DNA of 64,000 nt, taken from contig NZ_JACXSS010000001.1 of NCBI RefSeq assembly GCF_014850955.1, positions 3,038,001 through 3,102,000 on the forward strand. The letters run 5' to 3'. Source of the DNA: Methylomonas albis. Lineage in GTDB: Bacteria > Pseudomonadota > Gammaproteobacteria > Methylococcales > Methylomonadaceae. The notes under the pieces are model-generated. The model was given only the letters and a program-made list of their open reading frames with translations, searched no databases and was not told the DNA's origin. Below, piece after piece: positions 44,152 through 54,116 of the stretch (positions are counted from its first letter, which is position 1; every line of letters begins with the position of its first letter). The translations under genes and the position numbers were made by a program.

Positions 44152-45834
44152 ATGCTGTTAAACCTGAACATTATCGACCTAGCCGTAGTGGACGCGCTGG
44201 ACTTGGACCTCGACCCCGGCATGTCGGTGCTGACTGGCGAAACCGGCGCCGGCAAATCAATTTTATTGACCGCCTTAGGCCTGGCTTTGGGCGACCGCGC
44301 CGATTCCGGCTATGTCCGGCCCGGCAGCAAACGCGCCGAAGTGAATATCGAATTCGACTTGTCCAAAGCGCCGCTGGTCAAACAATGGCTAATAGATAGC
44401 GAACTGGACGACGACGGCCAGTGCATGATCCGCCGCACCATCAGCGATGATGGCCGTTCCAAGGCTTATATCAACAACCGCCCTGTCAATTTACAAACCC
44501 TGCAAGGCTTGAGTCGGCAGCTGGTGGAAATTCATGGCCAACATGCGCATCTGACGCTACTGGATAGCGAGGAACAGCGCCGGCTACTGGACGGTTTCGC
44601 CGACAATCAAGCCTTGCTGGACAATTTGAATAGCTGTTATCAAAACTGGAAACAAGCGCATAAGCAACTGCAGCAATTATTAAAAGCCGGCAGCGACCAG
44701 GCCGAGCGTGAGGAGTTGCTGCGTTATCAACTGGAAGAACTACAACAGCTGGATTTGGAAAACTTCGATTATCAGGCTTTGGCCGACGAACATCACAAGT
44801 TGGCCAACCTCGGCAAAATTCTTGGCGTCGGCCAACAACAGCTGGATATCTTGTACGACAACGACCAGCAGTCGGTGACCGACATGCTGGGCCATGTGAT
44901 TCATGAGATCAACGAACTGGCGCAATATTCCCACGAGCTGAACGGTATTTCCGAGCTATTGAGCGACGCGGAAATTCAAATCGGCGAAGCCACCCAACAA
45001 TTGCGCCGCTTTCTGGAAAACCAGGAAGCCGACCCGCAACAGCTAATTTCCTTGGAAAACCAGATTGGCATCATCCAATCGCTGAGCCGCAAACATAAAA
45101 TCCAGCCGGAAGAATTGCCGGAACTGGCCGGGCGTTTCGCCACAGAACTGGATAATATAAGCCATAGCAGCGAGCGCATCGAAAGCTTGAATGCCGATTG
45201 CGAGCGGCTGTTAAGCCAATACCGTAAACTGGCCGGCGACTTATCCGCCAGCCGCCGCCAAGCTGGCGCGGAGTTGCAGCAACGCATTTCGGACGCCGTG
45301 AAAGAATTGGGCATGCCGCACGGCGAATTCATCGTTAACCTGCGCACGCCGGAGGATGCCGAACCGCAGCGCAACGGTGTGGATAGTATAGAATTTTTAG
45401 TCAGCACTAACCCCGGCCTGCCGGCCAAGCCGCTGGCTAAAGTGGCCTCCGGCGGCGAATTGTCGCGGATCAGCTTGGCGATACAAGTCACCACCAGCAC
45501 CGACAAAACCACGCCGACGATGATTTTCGACGAGGTTGATTCGGGCATCGGCGGCGGGATTGCCGAGATCGTCGGCCAGAAGCTAAGGCGCTTGAGCGCA
45601 AACCGGCAAGTATTGTGCGTGACGCACTTACCGCAAGTCGCCTCGCAAGCGCATCAGCATTTGTTTGTTGCCAAAAATCAGAAAGCAGCGGTGACTTCGT
45701 CCACGGTTCGCCGTTTGAGCGACGACGAACGCGTGAATGAAGTGGCCCGCATGTTGGGCGGCGTGACCATTACCGAAAACACGCTGGCGCATGCGCGGGA
45801 GATGCTGGTATCGGGTGGCTCAGCCAAGGACTAA
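44152..45834 (+). CDS. recN: DNA repair protein RecN
   Basis: SMC-like ATPase that acts at DNA double-strand breaks. 560 residues: Walker A GETGAGKSIL near the N-terminus, a long coiled-coil middle (about 160-350), then the ABC signature VASGGELSRISLAIQV, Walker B TMIFDEVDSGIGG and the CVTHLPQVA switch. Usual length is 553-560. It is co-transcribed with nadK. No LexA box was recognised by eye in the upstream gap, which is only 4 bp. Confidence 0.97.
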   Translation: MLLNLNIIDLAVVDALDLDLDPGMSVLTGETGAGKSILLTALGLALGDRADSGYVRPGSKRAEVNIEFDLSKAPLVKQWLIDSELDDDGQCMIRRTISDDGRSKAYINNRPVNLQTLQGLSRQLVEIHGQHAHLTLLDSEEQRRLLDGFADNQALLDNLNSCYQNWKQAHKQLQQLLKAGSDQAEREELLRYQLEELQQLDLENFDYQALADEHHKLANLGKILGVGQQQLDILYDNDQQSVTDMLGHVIHEINELAQYSHELNGISELLSDAEIQIGEATQQLRRFLENQEADPQQLISLENQIGIIQSLSRKHKIQPEELPELAGRFATELDNISHSSERIESLNADCERLLSQYRKLAGDLSASRRQAGAELQQRISDAVKELGMPHGEFIVNLRTPEDAEPQRNGVDSIEFLVSTNPGLPAKPLAKVASGGELSRISLAIQVTTSTDKTTPTMIFDEVDSGIGGGIAEIVGQKLRRLSANRQVLCVTHLPQVASQAHQHLFVAKNQKAAVTSSTVRRLSDDERVNEVARMLGGVTITENTLAHAREMLVSGGSAKD

Positions 45835-46008
45835 GGTGATTTTTTAGAAAGTTTGTACCCATTGGTAGTGCCAAATATGTCGTTCGCTGAGCCAAGCCGA
45901 AGTAGCCGAAGCGAAAAGTTGACTTCGACTCCGCCCAGTCAACGGAAAATCACTCGCTTTGGGTAATTTATTGCCATAAGTCACCTAAGCAAAACTGTTG
46001 CGGCGGTC

Positions 46009-46920
46009 TTACTTCAACGACAGACTCAACACCCCCACCATCACCAGCGCCGCCCCGCCGATTTGTGCCGGGCTCAACTCCTCGCCCAGAAAATAACTGG
46101 CCATGAACAAGGTCGCCACCGGCCCCAGCGAGCCGATCAAGGACGTATGGCTGGAGCCGATCATCCGGATCGCCGCCGACAGCATAAACACCGGCAACAC
46201 GGTCGAGAATATCGCCATTACCAAACTCAGTTGATACACCCGCATCGGCAACACCAAGGCCTGCGGCGGATGGGTGAATAAAAACTGCAGCAGCGTAGCC
46301 GCGCAAGCCACCAGCATCGCATAAGCCGTAAAACGCGAAGCACCGATGCGTGCTACCGTTTCGCCGGTGCCGATCAGATAGGCCGCGTAGGTTAAGGTGC
46401 CGGCAAACACGAAACCGGCGCCCAGCAGCAAATGCTCAGCCTGAATATTGATCTCGTCGAAAAACACCACGCCGATGCCGGCATAGCTCAGCAAGAGCGC
46501 GATAGCCTCCTTGCGCCCAAACGGTTTACCTAACAACAGCGCCGACAGCACGACCACCATGGTTGGATACAGAAACAAAATCAACCTTTCCAGGCCGGCG
46601 GAGATGTATTGCAAGCCGATAAAGTCGAACAAACTGGACAGGTAATAGCCCAGCAGCCCCAATAGCAGCAAGGCCAGATAATCTCCAGCCTTTAACTGCG
46701 TCAGAGCCTTGTTGCCGGCATGCCGCCAGGCGACGATCAGAAAAACCGGCGCGGAAAATAGCATGCGCAGCGCTAATAGCGTCACCGCATCCACGGGTTC
46801 GTAATACGCTAGTTTTACCAAAATAGCCTTGCCGGAAAAACCGATGGCCGCTAGCGTTGCCAGGCCAAAGCCCAACAAACGGGTGCGATTGGATAATGCG
46901 GTGGATGTGGTTGTTGCCAT
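46009..46920 (-). CDS. EamA/DMT-family transporter
   Basis: A 303-residue inner-membrane protein with ten predicted helices in two EamA repeats (FGLATLAAIGFSGKAILVKLAYY... and GAGFVFAGTLTYAAYLIGTG...). Members export metabolites such as amino acids or cofactors; the substrate is not deducible here. An AGGAGG ribosome site precedes ATG 46920, and the leader upstream is strongly structured. The approximately 170 bp between this gene and recN hold nothing recognisable. Confidence 0.88.
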   Translation of the reverse strand: MATTTSTALSNRTRLLGFGLATLAAIGFSGKAILVKLAYYEPVDAVTLLALRMLFSAPVFLIVAWRHAGNKALTQLKAGDYLALLLLGLLGYYLSSLFDFIGLQYISAGLERLILFLYPTMVVVLSALLLGKPFGRKEAIALLLSYAGIGVVFFDEINIQAEHLLLGAGFVFAGTLTYAAYLIGTGETVARIGASRFTAYAMLVACAATLLQFLFTHPPQALVLPMRVYQLSLVMAIFSTVLPVFMLSAAIRMIGSSHTSLIGSLGPVATLFMASYFLGEELSPAQIGGAALVMVGVLSLSLK

Positions 46921-47060
46921 TAGGCCTCCTGAATTATGCGGGCCTTAGGCGAGTGTCGAAGCAACAGCGGTAAGACCCGCGGTTGCTTGAATTTTTAAGA
47001 AAACGCAAACACCACGACAATGGGCAAGGCCCATAGCCATAGGTGTGTGTTTGCTGTAAC
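46921..47060 (-). promoter_or_regulatory. Structured 5' leader of the EamA transporter gene
   Basis: Two hairpins stand between the likely promoter and the ribosome site. Distal: GCAAACAC (47005-47012) pairs with GTGTTTGC (47047-47054) and encloses a second stem ATGGGC-AAG-GCCCAT (47020-47034). Proximal: AAGCAAC...GCGG (46959-46970) pairs with CCGC...GTTGCTT (46977-46988) with one mismatch. AGGAGG and the ATG follow. The arrangement suggests an RNA regulatory element; it does not match a riboswitch class I can name. Confidence 0.4.
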
Positions 47061-47127
47061 AATGTGACTGTTCATGGCCTTGAACTATATAGCCGAGCCA
47101 ATGCAACTGTCAACCGTCGTCCGAGTA

Positions 47128-47980
47128 GAGGCTGTTGCCGTTTTGGGATGATAGCCTTGAAATCGAACTGAATAGCCCAAATGCTTGAGTTTTTCAATCA
47201 ACCTATACTCAAGCGATGCCACGACAGTTGTTTACGGATGAATACTGGAATAAATTCAAAGCCATCATGTTGAGCCTGGGGATTTATGACAAGCCTTCGC
47301 TACGACAAACGGTAGAGGGGATTTTTTATCGCTTGCGAGTAGGCTGCCCCTGGCGAGACTTGCCTATAACGTTTGGCAAATGGAATGCCGTGTATAAACG
47401 ATTCAACGCGTGGTCGCTTCAGGAAAAATTGATGGGTATCTTTCGGGGACTGGTGGTGGAACCGGATTTGGAATGGGCATTTATCGACGGCAGTATTGTG
47501 AAGGCTCATCAACATAGTAGTGGCGCGGCCCATGAGCAGGAAACAGCCATTGGAAAATCCGTCGCGGGCAACACCACCAAAATCCATATGGCCGTTGATG
47601 CTTGCGGGCTGCCCATTCATTTCTCGGTGACGGGGGGCGAGGTGCACGACTGTAAAGAAGCGCCGGAATTGGTGGCTAAACTCCCTTTGGCTGCCCACAT
47701 GATTGCTGATAAAGGCTATGACAGTGAGTCTTTACGTATTCAAATTCGAGACAAAGGGAGTGTGCCTATCATTCCTAGAAAACAGAACTCAACCATTGGG
47801 AATGACGAAATGGACTGGTGCCTCTACAAGTATCGCCACCTCGTTGAAAATGTATTTGCGCGACTGAAACATTTCAGAGCCATCGCGACGCGATATGACA
47901 AATTGAAACGCAATTTTGAAAGTGTCGTCGCTTTGGCCTGCGCTTTCATTTGGTTGCCCATGTAAAACGGCAACAGCCCC
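47128..47980 (+). mobile_element. IS5-family insertion sequence (853 bp)
   Basis: The ends carry a 15-bp perfect inverted repeat, GGCTGTTGCCGTTTT (47130-47144) and its complement (47964-47978), extended by GA and CC respectively, and the element is bordered by TA on both sides (47126-47127 and 47981-47982), consistent with a 2-bp target duplication. It contains one intact transposase gene. Its right end lies 2 bp from the stop codon of the MCP gene on the other strand, after the TA. Confidence 0.88.
47216..47965 (+). CDS. IS5-family transposase
   Basis: A 249-residue single-ORF DDE transposase. The N-terminal DUF4096-like helix region carries GIFYRLRVGCPWRDLP. Catalytic residues are Asp in AFIDGSIVKAHQ, Asp in MIADKGYDS and Glu in YRHLVENVFARLKHFR. 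The frame is intact from ATG to TAA, so the element may still be active. It sits inside the 853-bp IS with matching ends. Confidence 0.92.
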   Translation: MPRQLFTDEYWNKFKAIMLSLGIYDKPSLRQTVEGIFYRLRVGCPWRDLPITFGKWNAVYKRFNAWSLQEKLMGIFRGLVVEPDLEWAFIDGSIVKAHQHSSGAAHEQETAIGKSVAGNTTKIHMAVDACGLPIHFSVTGGEVHDCKEAPELVAKLPLAAHMIADKGYDSESLRIQIRDKGSVPIIPRKQNSTIGNDEMDWCLYKYRHLVENVFARLKHFRAIATRYDKLKRNFESVVALACAFIWLPM

Positions 47981-47984
47981 TAGT

Positions 47985-49604
47985 CTAACGCTTGAATTGC
48001 CCAACCAACTCGTTTAACTGAGATGCCAGTTTCACCAATTCGTTACTGGCGGAATTGGTTTGCGCAGCATCCTGCGCGGTCCGTTCGGTCAGTTGTCCTA
48101 TATTGGCAATGCTTTGCCCGACATGCTGCGCAACGCGGCTTTGGTTATCGGCAGCTTGCGACATTCGCGAGTTCAACTGCCGAATCTGTGTAACCCGCTC
48201 GGCAATCGCACTCAAACCCTGATCAGCGCTTTGTACTTGCTCGCGACGCTGCTCGGCGCTGTTTTTGGCATTGTTCATCACCGTCACCGCGTCTTTCGCT
48301 TCGCGTTGCAATTGATCGATGATGCTTTGAATTTCTTCGGTCGCTTTATGCGAACGGGTCGCCAAGGTGCGGACTTCGTCGGCCACCACTGCAAACCCCC
48401 TGCCCTGCTCGCCCGCCCTGGCGGCTTCGATAGCGGCATTCAACGCCAACAAATTGGTTTGTTCGGCTAAGCCTTTAATCACATCCAACACAGCGCCAAC
48501 GCCATTACTTTTTTGATCCAGACGTTTGATTACTTCGGCCGCACGGTCAATTTCATTCACCAGTTCGTTAATACCATTGATGGCATTTTTTGTCGTCGCC
48601 GCCCCTTGCGCGGCTTGCTGGTCAGCCTCCACGGAGGCTTGCGCTGCGCCGGTTGCGCCGCCGCGCACGTCCTGTACTGAGCTCTCCAGCTCATGAATGG
48701 CCTGTATAACCGTTTCGGTTTCGCCACGTTGTTGAGTCGCGGCTTGCGAGGTTTGCCGGGCTACGCTGGCAATCTGACTGGTCGCTGAGGCCAATTGCTG
48801 ACTAACCGAAGACACCTGCCCCAAACTACCGGCAAAATTTGCCAACATGGTATTAAACGACTCGCTGACCTGACCGATTTCGTCACCGGAATCGACTTGC
48901 AAACGCTGGCGCAAGTCGGACTGTCCGGCAATGGCGTTGACCGTGTCACGCATGGTCACCAATGGATTGACCACAATTTTGCGCATCAACATATTCACCA
49001 GCAACAATCCGCCGGCAAACATCACTAGCGAAATACCGGATGCGGTAACTAAATCGCGATTGATCTGCGCGTCAAGATTCGCCAAGGAATACGATACCCG
49101 CACCGCGCCCAGAACTGTTCCTTCGCTCACCGCATGGCAAGTCAGGCAGTTAGTGCCACGAAAATCGGCGCTGGCCTTAACGGGTTCCAGCACGGTAATC
49201 AGGCGTCCGTTGTTGTCCTCGCCCGTTTGAGTGATGCGCTCGCCAGCCAGTGCGCGGTCGTCGAGATTATCGACAGGTCTTTGCTCCGATTTGCCGGCGC
49301 CGTAAAAATCCACGACCCCTTTGCCCCGGATTAAGCGTACTTCGGTGACGTTGCTATGCGAGCGCGCCTTGTCCCGTAACACTTCGCCTTGCGCCATGGC
49401 GCCGGTCAACATCAGCGTGTTTACGCCATCGAAATAACTGTTGGCAATATCCCGGGCTTTTTCGGTCGCCAAAGCTTGTATCATGTCTTTTTGCCGTTCG
49501 GCCATAAATAGCGTGCTGACAAACATCAGCAATAAAAAAACGCTGGCTATGCTCAGCAAAATTTTGGATTGGATTGTGGAGTTCTTGTTCATGGGATCAG
49601 CCAA
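47985..49604 (-). CDS. MCP with haem-c-type CxxCH periplasmic sensor (DUF3365-like)
   Basis: A 539-residue receptor. Membrane helices lie near residues 15-34 and 195-213. The periplasmic domain between them contains [12 protein letters not shown] (Cys153, Cys156, His157), a covalent haem-binding signature, inside a fold that resembles the DUF3365/Tll0287-like sensor family. HAMP ([21 protein letters not shown] begins it) and a canonical signalling hairpin ([28 protein letters not shown]) follow. A redox or gas (O2/NO) sensing role is inferred. It is a lone gene; an IS5-family element abuts its 3' end. Confidence 0.9.
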   Translation of the reverse strand: MADPMNKNSTIQSKILLSIASVFLLLMFVSTLFMAERQKDMIQALATEKARDIANSYFDGVNTLMLTGAMAQGEVLRDKARSHSNVTEVRLIRGKGVVDFYGAGKSEQRPVDNLDDRALAGERITQTGEDNNGRLITVLEPVKASADFRGTNCLTCHAVSEGTVLGAVRVSYSLANLDAQINRDLVTASGISLVMFAGGLLLVNMLMRKIVVNPLVTMRDTVNAIAGQSDLRQRLQVDSGDEIGQVSESFNTMLANFAGSLGQVSSVSQQLASATSQIASVARQTSQAATQQRGETETVIQAIHELESSVQDVRGGATGAAQASVEADQQAAQGAATTKNAINGINELVNEIDRAAEVIKRLDQKSNGVGAVLDVIKGLAEQTNLLALNAAIEAARAGEQGRGFAVVADEVRTLATRSHKATEEIQSIIDQLQREAKDAVTVMNNAKNSAEQRREQVQSADQGLSAIAERVTQIRQLNSRMSQAADNQSRVAQHVGQSIANIGQLTERTAQDAAQTNSASNELVKLASQLNELVGQFKR

Positions 49605-49918
49605 TGCATCGTAGTGTTCGGGTGTATTGCTTGGGTTGTCGGCAGCTTGTTGGAAACCTGTATGTCATGTTATGGCTTACCTTTGTAATCCTTCACTTAA
49701 TCATAGATCAAATCCTTACGAAACGAACCCTTATTAACCACCCCGCCACCGGCCACCTATGCTGAATATTGAACCCACCAGTAAATAGCGTTCTTTTTTT
49801 ACGCATTGCCGTTTAACATGGCGCTTGGTCATGCTAAGTAGGCATGCGGCAAACCTTATTTGCGGAGTCTACTTACTTAACCCAATCACACGCCGTTTGC
49901 CAGCCTTGGAGAGTTGCC
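49605..49918. other. Divergent intergenic region
   Basis: 314 bp between the haem-type MCP (minus) and the DUF2339 gene (plus). It must contain both promoters. I see no gene, no strong repeat and no clear promoter hexamers by eye; a run of seven T lies near 49794-49800. Confidence 0.35.
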
Positions 49919-52432
49919 GTGGACGATTTTTTCGGCTTTATCGCTTTTGTCCTGATTTTAGTACCCATCGTGATGATCGCGATGTTGGCCGTTTTAATGG
50001 GCCGCCAGAAACGTAATCAGGATGATATTAATCACACATTGCGTAATATAGAAGCCGCGCTGCGCGAAGACCGCAAACTGCTGCGCGAACTGTCGAAGGC
50101 ACAAGTACCAGCGGCTACCGAAACGCCGCCGCAACCGGCCTTATTCGAAGCGCAAACGCCGGCAACGGAACAGGTAATATTCGACATTACCGCCAGCCAA
50201 TTCCCTGCCGAACCGGCTCCGCCAATAGTCGAAAATACACCAGTCCCCAGCGCAGAGCCTACCCAAGAAAACGCCTGGAGTCAAAATACCTGGCAACCCG
50301 CCGAACCTAGTCGCTTCGAGTTAGCAGCGCAGAAAATCCTAAAAGAAATCTGGAACTGGATCATTGTCGGCGAAGGCCACCGGCCGGAAGGCGTAGCGAT
50401 GGAATATGCCGTGGCCAGCAACTGGCTGCTGCGCATCGGTGTATTAATCCTGGTGACGGGCATCGGTTTTTTCCTGAAATATTCCATCGACAACGGCATG
50501 CTCGGTGAGCAAGCACGGGTGGCCTTATCGGTGCTGGCCGGCGTCGGCATGATCGTCGGCGGTGTGCGCTTGGTCGGCGGCACCTATCATCTGTTCAGCC
50601 AGGGTTTGCTGGGTGGTGGCATCGCGGTGTTGTATTTCAGCGTATTTGCCGCGCACAGTTTTTACCATCTGCTGGACGCCTACCCAACTTTTGCCTTGAT
50701 GATTTTAGTCACCGCTTGCGCGGCGTTTTTGGCGATCAAGCTGGATTCCATGTTGGTCGCTATCTTTGCGATCATCGGCGGCTATTGCACGCCCATCATG
50801 CTATCTACCGGCCAGGTCAATTTCCCCGGCTTGTTTAGTTACATGCTATTGCTAGGCGTCGGCATCCTGGCGATTAACTGGTACAAGCAGTGGCATTTAT
50901 TAAATTTCCTGAGCTTTTTCTTTAATTACCTGTTGTTTTTCGGTTCGATGCAAAATTATCAGGTCGAGTATTTCTGGCAGGTCTTGCCGTTCTTGACCGG
51001 CTTTTTTGTGCTGTATTCCACCACAGTGTTTTTGTTCTGCCTGGTCAACCACAGCAAATCGACTCTGCTCGATTTGATTGGCCTCATCGTCAATGCCGCG
51101 ATCTTCTTCGGTACCGCTTATCATTTGATCGACGAGGCTTACGGGCAAATCTGGACCGCCTTACTGACCGTGGCGCTGGCGGCGTTTTACGTGGGACATG
51201 TGTATTACTGTCTGGCGCGCAAGGTGGCGGATAAAGAACTGCTGATCAGCTTCATCGGTTTGGCGGCATTTTTTGTGACCATCACCCTGCCCCTGCTGCT
51301 GTCTAATCAATGGATCACCGTCAGCTGGTCGCTGCAAGCTTTGGTGATGCTGTGGATGGCCGGCAAATTGCGTAGCGCGTTTTTACAGCAAGTGGCTTAT
51401 CTGTTGTATGCACTGGTGCTGGTGCGTTTTTGTTTCATCGACTTGCCCGGCCAATACGGCATGACGATGGACAGCCAGCAATCGTTCGGCGCCTTCCTGT
51501 TGGGTTTACTGGAACGCGTGATCAGCTTTGGCATTCCCATATTGTCGGTGGCGCTGGCTTATACCCTGATCGAAAAGCCGGCACCCGCCTCGCCATGGGC
51601 TTGCGATGCCGGCAACGATGTGCCGCTGTGGCTAAAAGACAATCTACTGCTGCAAATCATCCTGCTGGTCGGAGGCGGCTTGTTGTTTATCGTCTTGCAA
51701 CTGGAGTTATTCCGCAGCTTTGCCTATCTGTATCCACCCTTGCAATTGCCGGTATTGACCTTGGTCTGGCTGGCCATGTGCTGGCTGTTGTTGAGCCGTT
51801 ACGTAGCCGGTACCGGCGATTGGCTGTTACAAGCGCTTCGACTGTTCCTGATCGGCGTGTTCCTGAAGATGCTGTTGTTCGATCTGCCGTCCTGGGATTT
51901 GACGCTGGGCCATATTGCCGTCGGCGACAGCGTCTGGACCTTGCGTTACGGCGGCGGCTATTCGTTTGAATTGGCCTTGATGCGTTTCCTGGATTTTGCC
52001 GCCACTATCGGCTTTTTGCTGTTCGCCTTGCGCCGCCTGTCGGACAGCACAGTCGACACCGGCAATATCCGCCAGTGGCTGGGCGGTGCGGCGCTGGTAT
52101 TGTTATTTACCTTTTTAAGTCTGGAAATTAACTCACTGTTGTATCAATATGTGCCGGGTTTGCGTTCCGGCGGCGTGTCGATCTTGTGGTCGATATTTGC
52201 ATTGACACTGGTGTTTAATGGCATCAAGCGGCAAATTGCCGGCCTGCGCCTGGTCGGCCTGGCGCTATTTGCCTTGGTAGCCTGGAAGGTGTTTTTCATC
52301 GACCTAGCCCGGTTGGAACAAATTTACCGGATCGTCGCCTTTATCGTGCTAGGCATGCTGGCGCTGGGCGGCGCGTTTTTTTACATGCGTTATCAACAAA
52401 CCTTTATCGGCAATACCGAAAACAAAACATGA
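49919..52432 (+). CDS. DUF2339 polytopic membrane protein
   Basis: An 837-residue protein with more than 20 hydrophobic segments. One N-terminal membrane helix, a coiled coil (INHTLRNIEAALREDRKLLRELSKA) and a Pro/Ala/Glu-rich linker lead into the multi-helix region typical of DUF2339. The start is GTG 49919, preceded by GGAGAG 6-8 nt upstream; the frame further upstream to 49844 has no membrane-protein character. It is coupled to the DUF3999 gene by a 4-bp overlap. Function unknown; a role in the cell envelope is assumed for the family. Confidence 0.85.
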   Translation: MDDFFGFIAFVLILVPIVMIAMLAVLMGRQKRNQDDINHTLRNIEAALREDRKLLRELSKAQVPAATETPPQPALFEAQTPATEQVIFDITASQFPAEPAPPIVENTPVPSAEPTQENAWSQNTWQPAEPSRFELAAQKILKEIWNWIIVGEGHRPEGVAMEYAVASNWLLRIGVLILVTGIGFFLKYSIDNGMLGEQARVALSVLAGVGMIVGGVRLVGGTYHLFSQGLLGGGIAVLYFSVFAAHSFYHLLDAYPTFALMILVTACAAFLAIKLDSMLVAIFAIIGGYCTPIMLSTGQVNFPGLFSYMLLLGVGILAINWYKQWHLLNFLSFFFNYLLFFGSMQNYQVEYFWQVLPFLTGFFVLYSTTVFLFCLVNHSKSTLLDLIGLIVNAAIFFGTAYHLIDEAYGQIWTALLTVALAAFYVGHVYYCLARKVADKELLISFIGLAAFFVTITLPLLLSNQWITVSWSLQALVMLWMAGKLRSAFLQQVAYLLYALVLVRFCFIDLPGQYGMTMDSQQSFGAFLLGLLERVISFGIPILSVALAYTLIEKPAPASPWACDAGNDVPLWLKDNLLLQIILLVGGGLLFIVLQLELFRSFAYLYPPLQLPVLTLVWLAMCWLLLSRYVAGTGDWLLQALRLFLIGVFLKMLLFDLPSWDLTLGHIAVGDSVWTLRYGGGYSFELALMRFLDFAATIGFLLFALRRLSDSTVDTGNIRQWLGGAALVLLFTFLSLEINSLLYQYVPGLRSGGVSILWSIFALTLVFNGIKRQIAGLRLVGLALFALVAWKVFFIDLARLEQIYRIVAFIVLGMLALGGAFFYMRYQQTFIGNTENKT

Positions 52433-53817
52433 TCATGATCGCCAAATTTGCAGTGTTATCCTGCCTGTTTTTGTCCCAGGCTTGGGCCAACGAAACACCG
52501 GCGTACCGGTTCTTCCGGCCAGTGCTGGCCCAGGATAACGGGCAACAAAGTCTGCTGGCCGTGCCGCTGGACAGCGCGGTGTATGCAAACAGCGCCGCCG
52601 ATTTTCGCGACCTACGCCTGACCGATCAAAACGGTGTCGAAACCCCGTATTTTCTGGAAAAAATCGCCAGCCAGAAAACAGTCAGCAAGCGCCTAGCCAG
52701 TGCCAGTAAGACCATCGATTTGCAAAAATTCGGTGACGAGGACGAAGGCTTCGTCGTGACCGTGCAACTGGACAAAAACGCTGCCAACGCCGACGGCCTG
52801 AGTCTGGTCACCAACCAGCATGATTTCGAATACGCCTTGCAGATTCACGGCTCCAACGACGGCGAAAACTGGCAATTGCTGGTCGAGCGCGCACAGATTT
52901 ACGATTATTCGCGTTATATGCGTGTCGGTAATCACGATGTCGAGTTGCCGGCGAATAGCTTCCGCCAGTTCAAAATCGTCGTCGCCAAGGCCAGCCAGAC
53001 CCGGGTTGCCGAACTGTTGGAACTAACCCGCACCGTGCGCGGCGGCGAGGAATTGCAACGCCAGGAAACCACGCAACTAAGCACCGAAGCGCTGCATGTC
53101 GAGCGCATAGAGCTATGGCACAATGTAGGCGAAACCGTGGCCGACGCCGATCAGCCATTTGATTACCCGGTCAGTTTTAAAATCAAACGCGATGCCGAGC
53201 AAAAAGCCACCGTCATAGACGTAGACACCCTGCGACAACCCCTGAACGGCTTTAAGCTGCAAATCATGACCCCAAACTTCAGCCGCCAAGCCGAAGTGCA
53301 AATCCCACTGACACAAGGCTTGGAAACCCAAATGCAGACCATCGGCAGCGGCACCCTGGAAGCCCTGCATTATCAAGACATCAATCGCGAGCAAACCAGC
53401 ATCGGTTTTCCTGAACAACGGCAAGCACGCTACCGCATTGTGATTCACGACCAGGACAACCCGGAACTGCAAGTCAACACCGTCGCCGGCAGCGGTCCGG
53501 GCTACCAATTGCTGTTCTTGCCGCAAACCGGCTTGAGCTATCAACTGAAATACGGCACCGAAACCGCCGCAGCGCCGCGCTACGACACCGCACCGATCCA
53601 GGAGTTGTTGCGGCGCGGTTACCGCAGCAACTCGGCCGGATTGGGGCCGGAAACCGAGATTTCCGCTGCTGTTAACCATTTTAATTTCGGTCAATTACTG
53701 AACAGCCGCTGGTTTCTGGGCATCGCCATCGTACTGATGGTTATCGCGTTGGCTTGGAGTTTGTTCCGGGTCGGGAAGCGCGTTGCCAATCTATCCGACT
53801 CGAGTGACCGCGAATAA
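52429..53817 (+). CDS. DUF3999 envelope protein
   Basis: 462 residues. A signal peptide (about residues 1-20, SQAWA-NE) is followed by a beta-rich periplasmic domain, starting YRFFRPVLAQDNGQQSLLAVPLDSAVYANSAADFRDLRL, and one C-terminal membrane helix (FLGIAIVLMVIALAWSLF) with a short cytoplasmic tail. This matches DUF3999. The pairing with DUF2339 recurs in proteobacteria and implies a joint, unknown function. The start overlaps the DUF2339 stop; Met3 is an alternative. Confidence 0.85.
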   Translation: MIMIAKFAVLSCLFLSQAWANETPAYRFFRPVLAQDNGQQSLLAVPLDSAVYANSAADFRDLRLTDQNGVETPYFLEKIASQKTVSKRLASASKTIDLQKFGDEDEGFVVTVQLDKNAANADGLSLVTNQHDFEYALQIHGSNDGENWQLLVERAQIYDYSRYMRVGNHDVELPANSFRQFKIVVAKASQTRVAELLELTRTVRGGEELQRQETTQLSTEALHVERIELWHNVGETVADADQPFDYPVSFKIKRDAEQKATVIDVDTLRQPLNGFKLQIMTPNFSRQAEVQIPLTQGLETQMQTIGSGTLEALHYQDINREQTSIGFPEQRQARYRIVIHDQDNPELQVNTVAGSGPGYQLLFLPQTGLSYQLKYGTETAAAPRYDTAPIQELLRRGYRSNSAGLGPETEISAAVNHFNFGQLLNSRWFLGIAIVLMVIALAWSLFRVGKRVANLSDSSDRE

Positions 53818-53852
53818 AATCTGCTGTCATATCCCAACGATCAAAGAATGTA

Positions 53853-54105
53853 GGGCGGATAAGCGCAGCGTCATCCGCCAATCAACATAAACCACCACGA
53901 TGCCAAACTATTGATACATAGGATAGTTCGATTAAAGACTTACTCTAGGGCTTAAAAGCCTTCATCGAGTTTTCATCGTTTGGTCGAAGCCGCAGAAGTC
54001 TATGCCTTGGATTGCGCGGCAGCAATTTCCGAATCCCTTGCCGTTGGAGAAGCGGATGACCATTGAAAACACTTGAACGATGGATGACGCTCCGCTTATC
54101 CGCCC
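53853..54105. repeat. MITE-like inverted-repeat element (about 253 bp)
   Basis: 24-bp terminal inverted repeats with one mismatch begin GGGCGGATAAGCG and end with the complement (54082-54105). The left end also folds on itself (GGCGGAT / ATCCGCC). The interior has no open frame of note and no transposase. Similar GGCGGATAAGCGCAGCGTCA sequences are dispersed in many gammaproteobacterial chromosomes. It fills the gap between the DUF3999 gene and the convergent PEP-CTERM gene. Confidence 0.55.
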
Positions 54106-54116
54106 GACGGCCCTTT

